Positions 1 to 5,737 of a DNA stretch of 6,345 nt are shown here, piece after piece (positions within the stretch are counted from its first letter, which is position 1; the number at the start of each line of letters is the position of its first letter). The translations under genes and the position numbers were made by a program. This DNA comes from Candidatus Zhuqueibacterota bacterium 4484_87 (lineage in GTDB: Bacteria; Zhuqueibacterota; Zhuqueibacteria; Thermofontimicrobiales; Thermofontimicrobiaceae), in NCBI GenBank assembly GCA_002085355.1, contig NATN01000169.1, forward strand, positions 1-6,345, given 5' to 3'. Below the pieces are notes generated by a model. The model was not told the DNA's origin and did not search any database. It saw only the letters and a program-made list of their open reading frames with translations.

Positions 1-25
1 CCAATACGCGTTGTTTTGAGGTCAT
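1..25 (-). CDS. Start of a gene cut by the window edge; possibly uroporphyrinogen-decarboxylase (URO-D) family
   Basis: Only eight codons are visible, reading MTSKQRVL from an ATG at 25-23. An AGGA Shine-Dalgarno sequence lies eight bases upstream (37-34), which makes a genuine translation start likely. The peptide resembles the usual opening of URO-D-family proteins (MTS-[KR]-x-RVL...), a family that includes corrinoid-dependent methyltransferases as well as HemE. This is pattern recognition on eight residues, so the start is better supported than the family. The gene lies downstream of tryptophanase on the same strand, 200 bp away, so it may be a separate transcription unit. Confidence 0.42.
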
Positions 26-65
26 TTTTTATTTCCTAATTTTTTTGAGCCCAAAAGCCTTTTGA

Positions 66-178
66 AACTATAAAGGTCGCAAAGTAGGCGCAAAGGACAC
101 AAAGAATATCTCATTGGAAATAAATAAGTTAAAGCTCATAAGAATTCTTCGTGATTTTGTGTCCTTCGTAGTTTTTTA
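66..178. repeat. Degenerate intergenic inverted repeat
   Basis: Two arms related by inversion lie in the gap between tryptophanase and the next gene. The perfect core is AAGGACACAAA at 93-103 and its complement TTTGTGTCCTT at 156-166, separated by 52 bases. Similarity extends loosely outward (arm ends near 66 and 178), and an AAGAATTCTT palindrome sits inside at 140-149. The wording resembles the 'ACGAAGGACACGAAG' type of intergenic repeat that occurs in many copies in some environmental bacterial genomes; that comparison is from memory. The arms are too far apart and too diverged to be a good intrinsic terminator. No gene is seen in 26-225. Confidence 0.5.
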
Positions 179-225
179 CTAAAGTTTATACCTTTGTACA
201 GCATCAGGTTGCCTCGATCATTTTG

Positions 226-1602
226 TCAGTCAACCATTTCAAATTGCGCCGTAAAATGCCGCAACATTGGAGCTTCGTAAGTGAAACGAAAACCTTTGAG
301 CTGATCCCTGTTCTGATAAACTTCTTCGATCACTTCCAGCACATAATCAAAATGGCTCTGTGTGTAAACTCGTCGCGGAAACGCCAGGCGCACTAATTCC
401 AACATCGGCGGAATGTATGTCCCGGTCTCAGGATCGTTTTTGCCGAACATGATTCCGCCAATTTCGCAGGAACGAATGCCGCCAGCAATATAGAGCGCGA
501 CAGCAATTGCCTGTCCAGGAAATTGTTCCAGCGGAATGTGCGGCGCAAAGGCTTTGGCATCGAGATAGAGCGCGTGGCCTCCGGTTGGTTTGAGATAGGG
601 GACACCCATTTTATCCAGCCGCTCGCCCATGTATTCGACAGTGCGAATACGATAGTGCAAATAATCTTCGTCCAAAACTTCGTCTAATCCCTGAGCGATG
701 GCTTCCAGGTCTCTGCCGGCCAGACCGCCGTAAGTGGGAAATCCCTCAGTGACGATGAGCACATTGCGTGCCTGAAGCCCCAGATCGTCGTCATTCATGG
801 CAAGAAAACCGCCGATGTTGACCAGCGCGTCTTTTTTGGCGCTCATGGTGCAGCCATCTGCGTAGCTGAAAATTTTCTGGGCAATTTTTCTGCACGACCA
901 GTCCTGATAGCCAGGCTCGCGCATTTTGATGAAATAAGAATTTTCTGCGAAGCGACAAGCATCGAGAAAAAGGGGAATGTCGTATTTTAAACAAATCTCT
1001 TTAGCGCCGCGAATGTTTTCCAGCGAAACAGGTTGTCCTCCGCCAGAATTGTTGGTGATAGTGAGCATGCACACAGGTATATTTTCCGCGCCTTTTTCTT
1101 TGATGAAATTTTCCAACTTTTCCAGATCGATGTTGCCTTTGAAAGGATGCAGTGAGTTTGGGTCTTTTGCTTCGTCTATGACCAGGTCTACCGCCTCGGC
1201 GCCGTTGTATTCGATGTTGGCGCGCGTGGTATCAAAATGAGTGTTTGAGGGAATGTATTTGCCTTTCTGCGCGAGAATTTCAAACAAAATGCGTTCCGCT
1301 GCTCTGCCCTGATGGGTGGGAATGATGTGTTTGAACCCGGTAAGTTCCTGCACTTTGTTAAAAAAACGATGGTAACTACGCGCGCCGGCGTAAGATTCAT
1401 CGCCGTGCATGATGCCTGACCATTGCAAATCGCTCATCGCCGCAGTCCCGCTGTCAGTGAGCAAATCGATGATGATATCTTCTGCGTTGATGAGAAATAA
1501 ATTGTAACCAGCTTTTTTAATAATTTCTTCACGCTGTTCGCGCGTAGTCATTTTGATCGATTCGACCATTTTGATTTTGAATGGTTCAATGATTGTTTTC
1601 AT
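226..1602 (-). CDS. tnaA: Tryptophanase (tryptophan indole-lyase)
   Basis: PLP-dependent beta-eliminating lyase of the tryptophanase/tyrosine phenol-lyase (TPL) family, cytoplasmic, splitting L-tryptophan into indole, pyruvate and ammonia. It is full length at 458 residues (E. coli TnaA 471, Citrobacter TPL 456). Family landmarks are IDLLTDSGT (45-53), Y71, PTHQGR (95-100) with Q98, N185, D214, R217, the PLP lysine K257 in MSAKKD (253-258) and R405 in FPRRVYT. Three positions that separate the two enzymes are tryptophanase-like: D124 (Thr in TPL), I381 (Arg381 in TPL) and H449 in LRHFTA (Phe448 in TPL; His463 in E. coli TnaA). The ATG at 1602 is chosen because AAAGG lies seven bases upstream and the protein then begins MKTIIEPF like its relatives. 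An in-frame ATG at 1632, directly abutting the transporter stop, would add ten residues but has only a weak ribosome site. It is co-transcribed with the MFS gene, 30 bp upstream. Confidence 0.93.
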   Translation of the reverse strand: MKTIIEPFKIKMVESIKMTTREQREEIIKKAGYNLFLINAEDIIIDLLTDSGTAAMSDLQWSGIMHGDESYAGARSYHRFFNKVQELTGFKHIIPTHQGRAAERILFEILAQKGKYIPSNTHFDTTRANIEYNGAEAVDLVIDEAKDPNSLHPFKGNIDLEKLENFIKEKGAENIPVCMLTITNNSGGGQPVSLENIRGAKEICLKYDIPLFLDACRFAENSYFIKMREPGYQDWSCRKIAQKIFSYADGCTMSAKKDALVNIGGFLAMNDDDLGLQARNVLIVTEGFPTYGGLAGRDLEAIAQGLDEVLDEDYLHYRIRTVEYMGERLDKMGVPYLKPTGGHALYLDAKAFAPHIPLEQFPGQAIAVALYIAGGIRSCEIGGIMFGKNDPETGTYIPPMLELVRLAFPRRVYTQSHFDYVLEVIEEVYQNRDQLKGFRFTYEAPMLRHFTAQFEMVD

Positions 1603-1635
1603 GAGCACGCCTTTCTTTTTGATTTCCAGCATTTA
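1595..1635 (-). promoter_or_regulatory. Transporter-tryptophanase junction with two possible start codons
   Basis: Read on the minus strand, the transporter stop TAA (1635-1633) is followed at once by an in-frame ATG (1632-1630). Thirty bases later a second in-frame ATG (1602-1600) is preceded by AAAGG at a seven-base spacing. The second ATG is taken as the tryptophanase start. The TAAATG arrangement could still allow reinitiation by ribosomes finishing the transporter, giving an N-terminally extended minor form beginning MLEIKKKGVL. No terminator or promoter is visible between the genes, so they are read as one operon. Confidence 0.6.
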
Positions 1636-3867
1636 TTTTTCATCTGAAAAAACAATTTCATGAGCAGCGATAATCACCAAGCTGTAGATAATTTCTGTAG
1701 TAGCCGAGTCGTCTGCCAATTTATTCAGAAAATGAAAAATGGCCTGAGAAATCAGCGAAGAATTTGCTGATATCAGATTTTTGAGTACCTGAATGACCGG
1801 CTGACATTGGCAAAACTCGCTCCAGGAGATTTTTTCAATTATGGTAATGAATTCAGCAAGGTGGTTGTTTGATTTTTTTTCGTATTCTTGCAAAATATCA
1901 ATTAAAATCATTTGACTTTGTTCCGGATTTTCTCGATAGCTTTTGAGAAAGCGGTAAATTTTTTCCTCGCACTCGGCAAGTTCCGCCAGATCAAAAAGCA
2001 GTTCGTCGCGAATTTGTTCGGGCAAAGTGTTCTCTGTTAATTTAGAAAGCAGATTGAATGCGTATTTTTTTTCTCCGGTTTCGGCCAGTGCTCTGCCAGC
2101 GTGAAGCACAATGCGCGGATTTGTTGATTCATCGAAAATGCACGCAATTTTGGGAAAAGATTCGCGATCTTCGAGTTGGGCGAGCGCGACCAGAGCCTTG
2201 CCCTGCAAATACAAGTCATCGGAATCGATGCACCGGCGCAGCGCTGGAATCGCTTCTTTAATCCGATGTTCTCCCAGAATTTCCGCGGCGATGTAGGCAG
2301 TGGTAAATTTTCCGCGCTCAACTTCCCGAATCAGTTCGCGCGCTGTAGCTTTACTGAATTTTATATTGCCCAGGGCGCTCAACGCTTTGCTGCGAATGGC
2401 AAATCTCGGCGATCTCAAAAAAGCCAAGAGTTGCTTTTCTGATAAATCAGAGGGAAGCTCACGCAAGCGGCGTACGCCGGAGTAGTCTTGTCGAAAACTG
2501 TAGCTCGATGCCAATTTACTCAGCGTGAAAAGCGCCCGAATATCCCGAAAGGAGATGAAAATGCCCAAAACATCGCGTATTTTCCAATCTTCCAGTCGGT
2601 CAATCCGCCGAATCAGAAAATATAGTGCAATATTGATCACAAAAGTGATAGCGAAATAGCGGCGATAAATAGCTAATTGCTCAAATCCGATGATGTGGAT
2701 TAGTTTGAGCAAACCGCCTCCCAGAATAGTGCCCGCAATACCAGTAATGAAACCCGAACTCATGGAATAAAACATGTTCGCATTAACGCGCTCGTTCTCC
2801 GGGATGATGATTAAAAAATAGTGGGACAGAGCCGAATTGATGCCTGCCGTGCAGATTCCATTGATCAGAAAAATAAGCAGCAGATAGCTGGTGAAAACCG
2901 TGTCCGGTGCTAAAAACCAGAGCACGGAATTCAAAATAAGACTGAAGCTGTAAATGATGATCATCGGTCTGGGCCCGACCCGGTCGAGAATTAAGCCGTT
3001 CAGAAACGACACCAAAATGCCGCCGCTGAGCTGAATGATGATGAAAATCAGGGCGTGATGATCTGGTATTCCGTAGCCATTTTTCAATGCGACTAAAGAA
3101 AAAGGAATCATCAACATCAAGGAAATTTGTGCAGCGGACCAGGCAAAGAAAAGCTTTTTCGTGCGCGCATTTTTCCAAAGGGAACGGAAAGATTGAATGA
3201 GCGGCTGTCTGCCTGATTGGCGAGGTCTTGAAGATTCGGGAATGGTAAAAAGAATGAAAGAAGAAAAAATTCCCGCCAGAACGCCGAAAGAAAAAATCCA
3301 CTGAAACGTGGTCACTGATTCCCAATGGCGCAAGATAGCAGTGAGTGCAATCAGCGTGATCACGTAAATGAAATTGAAATTCAGCCAGACTTGCGAAATG
3401 AAAGCCCCGCGGTTTTGAGCCGTGGTAATTTCCCCGAGGAGCGGCGTATTAGCAGTGAAACCGACGCTGCGAAAGCCAAAAAATCCGAATGCCGAAATAA
3501 CCAGAAGAAGCAGTCCTGCGGAAACGCCGAAATAGTGCGATAAAATTGGCACAAGAATGAGCATCGCTGCAGACAAGTTACGAAAAAACCAGCTCAATCC
3601 GTACGCTCGTGCTGCGCCAAATTTTCCGATGAGATTTTTGCCGATGACCATCAGCGGCAGGGTGAGAAAAAGTAGGGAACTGATCAGTCCGACGAGAAAA
3701 TCATCGGCGCCGTTTTTGATGGCGTACAAAATGAGAATGCTCTCGCCCAGTGAGGCAAAAGAAATCGTATTAAGACGAGTAAACCAAACATACCGTTTTC
3801 TGCCCGCTGTTTGAAGCGACGGCGTGAGTTGTTCTCCCAGATTTTGCTGTCTGAACGGGAAAAGCAT
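1633..3867 (-). CDS. MFS transporter with C-terminal HEAT-repeat domain
   Basis: A 744-residue two-part protein. Residues about 34-420 form a major facilitator superfamily domain with roughly twelve hydrophobic helices (about 34-50, 56-76, 87-110, 114-133, 158-178, 188-209, 240-261, 272-294, 302-320, 326-353, 369-390, 399-419). The loop after helix 8 carries the MFS signature GLILDRVGPR (291-300). A basic linker (about 420-475) leads to a soluble alpha-helical region. Helix pairs at about 476-503, 507-535, 537-565 and 570-600 look like HEAT repeats (for example EAIPALRRCIDSDDLYLQGK at 538-557); more helices follow to 744. Typical MFS carriers are 400-450 residues, so the extra 300 are a fused module that should be cytoplasmic. 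A GGAG ribosome site lies nine bases before the ATG. Substrate is unknown; the tryptophanase 30 bp downstream makes tryptophan, indole or another aromatic a reasonable but unproven candidate. MFS confidence is high, HEAT moderate to high. Confidence 0.85.
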   Translation of the reverse strand: MLFPFRQQNLGEQLTPSLQTAGRKRYVWFTRLNTISFASLGESILILYAIKNGADDFLVGLISSLLFLTLPLMVIGKNLIGKFGAARAYGLSWFFRNLSAAMLILVPILSHYFGVSAGLLLLVISAFGFFGFRSVGFTANTPLLGEITTAQNRGAFISQVWLNFNFIYVITLIALTAILRHWESVTTFQWIFSFGVLAGIFSSFILFTIPESSRPRQSGRQPLIQSFRSLWKNARTKKLFFAWSAAQISLMLMIPFSLVALKNGYGIPDHHALIFIIIQLSGGILVSFLNGLILDRVGPRPMIIIYSFSLILNSVLWFLAPDTVFTSYLLLIFLINGICTAGINSALSHYFLIIIPENERVNANMFYSMSSGFITGIAGTILGGGLLKLIHIIGFEQLAIYRRYFAITFVINIALYFLIRRIDRLEDWKIRDVLGIFISFRDIRALFTLSKLASSYSFRQDYSGVRRLRELPSDLSEKQLLAFLRSPRFAIRSKALSALGNIKFSKATARELIREVERGKFTTAYIAAEILGEHRIKEAIPALRRCIDSDDLYLQGKALVALAQLEDRESFPKIACIFDESTNPRIVLHAGRALAETGEKKYAFNLLSKLTENTLPEQIRDELLFDLAELAECEEKIYRFLKSYRENPEQSQMILIDILQEYEKKSNNHLAEFITIIEKISWSEFCQCQPVIQVLKNLISANSSLISQAIFHFLNKLADDSATTEIIYSLVIIAAHEIVFSDEK

Positions 3868-4007
3868 CGGTTTCGTCTCCGGTTTACCTTTTTCAAAATC
3901 TGATTTTCTCAGTTACAGTGCAAAAAAGTCTGAATAGAAAGCGAACTTACACAATTGAAAAAATTTTCAGGTTAATTCTCTCAAAATTGCAGCAGAATTC
4001 GCAGCTA

Positions 4008-4036
4008 AAGATAATGAAAACTGTGAACAAATACAA
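4008..4036 (-). promoter_or_regulatory. Possible sigma-70-type promoter for the transporter-tryptophanase unit
   Basis: On the minus strand TTGTAT (4036-4031) is followed after 17 bases by TATCTT (4013-4008). The match to consensus is modest (3/6 and 4/6), so this is the best candidate in the gap rather than a firm call. It would give a leader of about 130 bases before the transporter ATG. The leader contains no ATG and no TGG codon, hence no TnaC-like peptide. It lies just past the lipoprotein terminator, where a new promoter is expected. Confidence 0.25.
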
Positions 4037-4046
4037 ATAAAAAGAT

Positions 4047-4079
4047 AAAAAAATCAGGGTTCAAAAAGCGAACCCTGAT
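4047..4079 (-). terminator. Intrinsic terminator of the WXXGXW lipoprotein gene
   Basis: A perfect 10 bp stem pairs 4070-4079 with 4053-4062 around a 7-base loop (4063-4069). On the minus strand the second arm runs into seven consecutive T (4053-4047) and then another T-rich stretch. The plus-strand side has no T tract, so termination is one-directional. It lies 48 bp past the lipoprotein stop and insulates that gene from the transporter unit. Confidence 0.9.
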
Positions 4080-4127
4080 CAGGAACGAGGAGATGATTTG
4101 AATAATATGGGAGGGATGAACAATTTT

Positions 4128-4439
4128 TCAGCGTCTTTTCCAGTGGCCTTCTTTGTAAACCCAACCATGCGGCTTTTTTACCCAATGGCCCGGAACCCAG
4201 ACTTTGCCTTTTGGTGGCACTTTCCAGTAACCCTTGACCCAGACAAAATCATGTTTGCGTGCATTCCATTTCCAGTGTCCTTCAATCCAGACCGCGCGGG
4301 GTGAAGGCTTTGCTTTTTTTACAACAATCACTCTTTTTGCCGGCGGCTTTTTTGGGACATAAACGACGCGCGGCGCGCAGGCTGAAATTTGTACCAGCAA
4401 AAAAACTGATAATGATAAAATTGCAATGATCTTTCTCAT
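4128..4439 (-). CDS. Small lipoprotein with WXXGXW (YXWGXW-type) repeats
   Basis: A 103-residue secreted protein. A basic N-terminus and hydrophobic stretch (about 4-18) end in the lipobox ISAC with lipidated Cys21. Residue +2 is Ala, not Asp, which in enterobacterial rules would favour the outer membrane. A Pro/Lys/Val-rich linker (22-49) precedes four aromatic repeats at 51-56, 67-72, 81-86 and 95-100 (WIEGHW, WVKGYW, WVPGHW, YKEGHW), the pattern of the WXXGXW repeat family. These proteins are common small envelope proteins of unknown function. The mature chain is strongly basic. The ATG at 4439 is chosen because GGAGG lies five bases upstream; a TTG four codons earlier would overlap that ribosome site. 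It is a single-gene unit with its own promoter and terminator. Confidence 0.85.
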   Translation of the reverse strand: MRKIIAILSLSVFLLVQISACAPRVVYVPKKPPAKRVIVVKKAKPSPRAVWIEGHWKWNARKHDFVWVKGYWKVPPKGKVWVPGHWVKKPHGWVYKEGHWKRR

Positions 4440-4488
4440 GACGGCCTCCAAAGTTTTATTTGTGGTTTCTGCTTCTGAAGATTCAACT

Positions 4489-4517
4489 ATTATGCCAAAA
4501 TAGCAATTTGTGGTAAA
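4489..4517 (-). promoter_or_regulatory. Predicted promoter of the WXXGXW lipoprotein gene
   Basis: On the minus strand TTTACC (4517-4512) and CATAAT (4494-4489) are separated by exactly 17 bases. They match the sigma-70 consensus at 4/6 and 5/6. Transcription would start near 4482, leaving a leader of about 43 bases that contains the GGAGG ribosome site. Confidence 0.45.
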
Positions 4518-4582
4518 TTTTTAAATCTTAAATTGTTACACGAAAACATTGAAAAGATCGGGGTTGCCTAAAGGGCAATTTG

Positions 4583-4621
4583 GTACGTTTATTTGAACGA
4601 AATAGTACACTTTGATGAAAT
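4583..4621 (+). promoter_or_regulatory. Possible distal promoter of the methyltransferase-TRAP operon, with overlapping imperfect dyad
   Basis: TTGAAC (4593-4598) and TGAAAT (4616-4621) are 17 bases apart, each 4/6 to the sigma-70 consensus. The -35 box falls inside a nested imperfect dyad: GTAC at 4583-4586 and 4605-4608 flank CGTT (4586-4589) and AACG (4596-4599). Such a dyad could be an operator, but its arms are short and could arise by chance in this AT-rich gap. Confidence 0.3.
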
Positions 4622-4644
4622 ACCAGAATTGTGGAAAAATTTAC

Positions 4645-4673
4645 TTGCTTTTTTGGGTGTTAGTTTTTAGATT
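4645..4673 (+). promoter_or_regulatory. Possible proximal promoter of the methyltransferase-TRAP operon
   Basis: TTGCTT (4645-4650) and TAGATT (4668-4673) are separated by 17 bases, matching the consensus at 3/6 and 4/6. Transcription would begin near 4680, only about 24 bases before the ATG at 4704. It competes with the distal candidate; the sequence alone does not say which is used. Confidence 0.3.
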
Positions 4674-4703
4674 GAAAGTTAATTGATTATTCGGGGAAAT
4701 TTT

Positions 4704-5231
4704 ATGAAGCAAATTCAAGATTCAGATGAACCGGCACAAAAAATGAGCCGCTGGGGCGTGGGCCCCGTGTTTGTGGTACTTTCCATTTTATTTTCTATTG
4801 TTCCGTTGTCCATCAGTTATTATTTTTTCCCTTTTTTCAAAATAAAATTTATCCCGCAAATCGTCTTGACTATTTCCGGAATTATTTTTATCTTAACAGG
4901 GTTGACGATTTTTGTTATTTCATATTTCGCCGTTGACCGCGCTTATTATCAGGGAAAATTTGTCAATCATGGCGTGTACAGATGCTGCCGTCATCCGTTG
5001 TACGCTTCCTGGGTCGTTTTCACTGTGCCCGGGATAATCATGATCGTCAATAGCTGGCTCGGATTTACAGCGCCGGTTTTTATGTATTTTTTGCTGCGCA
5101 AATTAGTGCAAAAAGAAGAAACTTACATGGAGCAAAAATTCGGCGAAGAATACCGTGAATACAAACGCAAAATTCCCTGTCTCTTGCCATTTGGATTTTT
5201 TAGAAAAAAATTGAAACGGGAAAAGCCATGA
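4704..5231 (+). CDS. Membrane methyltransferase of the isoprenylcysteine carboxyl methyltransferase / phospholipid methyltransferase type
   Basis: A 175-residue integral membrane protein with four likely membrane segments (about 20-45, 52-76, 100-117, 119-132). The C-terminal half has the ICMT/PEMT-like SAM-binding pattern: G90-VYR leading into RHPLY (96-100), then after a hydrophobic hairpin a charged block with EE at 138-139, FGEEYREYKRKIP (146-158) and a closing hydrophobic LLP. These are the conserved cofactor-binding arginine/histidine/glutamate positions of the family. Bacterial members methylate varied lipophilic or small substrates and the target cannot be read here. The ATG at 4704 is chosen because GGGG lies seven bases upstream; a TTG at 4683 would add seven residues and overlap that site. 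Its stop overlaps the DctQ start (ATGA, 5228-5231), so the two are probably translationally coupled. Confidence 0.82.
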   Translation: MKQIQDSDEPAQKMSRWGVGPVFVVLSILFSIVPLSISYYFFPFFKIKFIPQIVLTISGIIFILTGLTIFVISYFAVDRAYYQGKFVNHGVYRCCRHPLYASWVVFTVPGIIMIVNSWLGFTAPVFMYFLLRKLVQKEETYMEQKFGEEYREYKRKIPCLLPFGFFRKKLKREKP

Positions 5232-5737
5232 AATTGATTCGCATCCTCAGCGATTGGCTGGCAAAAATTGAATCTGCGTTTTTAATTTCGCTTTTGACGG
5301 CGATGATTTTGATTGCCTTTTTGCAAGTGATTTTGAGGAATTTTTTCCAGTCATCCATTCTCTGGGGCGACACCTTATTGCGTCATCTCGTGCTCTGGGT
5401 CGGCTTCATCGGTGCGTCGCTGGCAACACGGGAGGATAGACACATTAAAATCGACGTGTTGTCCCGATTTTTGCCGCGCCGCTTGAAGATTATTGTTCAA
5501 ATTATCACTCATCTCTTCGCGAGTGTTGTTTGCTATTTTCTTTTTCAAGCGAGCCTTACGTTCATCGGCTTCGAAAAAGAGGGCGGAAGCGTACTGTTTG
5601 CAAATATTCCCACCTGGATTTTTCAGTCCATTCTTGTAATCGGTTTCGGTTTGATCGGATTCAGATTTTTGCTGCGCGCTTTTGAAGAAGCTTCTCAACT
5701 GGGCTCCGCTGATGGAAAGGAGGCGGCGCAATTATGA
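5228..5737 (+). CDS. dctQ: TRAP transporter small permease (DctQ family)
   Basis: The small membrane subunit of a tripartite ATP-independent periplasmic (TRAP) transporter, which with DctM imports organic acids or related solutes using an ion gradient. At 169 residues it is normal size. Four helices are predicted (about 15-36, 48-66, 86-108, 127-149). Family features are ILIAFLQVILRNFF (27-40), WGDTLLRHLVLWVGFIGA (46-63), the conserved segment SLATREDRHIKIDVL (64-78), and the final PTWIFQ (128-133) opening helix 4. The start overlaps the methyltransferase stop, and its own stop overlaps the DctM ATG (5734-5737). The ribosome site is weak (GGG at 5218-5220), consistent with coupling. The symbol denotes the family, not a C4-dicarboxylate substrate. 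Confidence 0.92.
   Translation: MKLIRILSDWLAKIESAFLISLLTAMILIAFLQVILRNFFQSSILWGDTLLRHLVLWVGFIGASLATREDRHIKIDVLSRFLPRRLKIIVQIITHLFASVVCYFLFQASLTFIGFEKEGGSVLFANIPTWIFQSILVIGFGLIGFRFLLRAFEEASQLGSADGKEAAQL

Noticed and set aside
71..98. Possible minus-strand promoter (TTTGCG, 16 bases, TATAGT) before the edge gene
   Set aside because: The boxes fall in the degenerate repeat arm and the -35 match is poor, so they may be an accident of the repeat sequence.
226..1632. Annotating the lyase from the upstream ATG as a 468-residue protein
   Set aside because: The extra ten residues (MLEIKKKGVL) have no counterpart in family members as I recall them, and their ATG lacks a good ribosome site, whereas AAAGG precedes the ATG at 1602.
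2058..2485. Several short plus-strand open frames
   Set aside because: All are antisense to the HEAT-repeat part of the transporter gene and overlap each other in different frames; none has convincing protein character.
2783..3325. 180-codon open frame on the minus strand
   Set aside because: It lies wholly inside the transporter gene in another frame, and its His/Arg/Phe-rich product looks like out-of-frame reading of membrane-helix codons.
3989..4006. GCAGC-rich stretch around a GAATTC, resembling an operator palindrome
   Set aside because: Beyond the six-base centre the flanks are a direct, not inverted, GCAGC repeat, with no convincing dyad.
4098..4304. 68-codon plus-strand open frame near the lipoprotein gene
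   Set aside because: It is mostly antisense to the WXXGXW repeat coding region, whose minus-strand reading has a signal peptide, lipobox, ribosome site and terminator.
5375..5731. 118-codon open frame on the minus strand
   Set aside because: It is antisense to dctQ, whose protein is a clear family member; the antisense product has no recognisable features.
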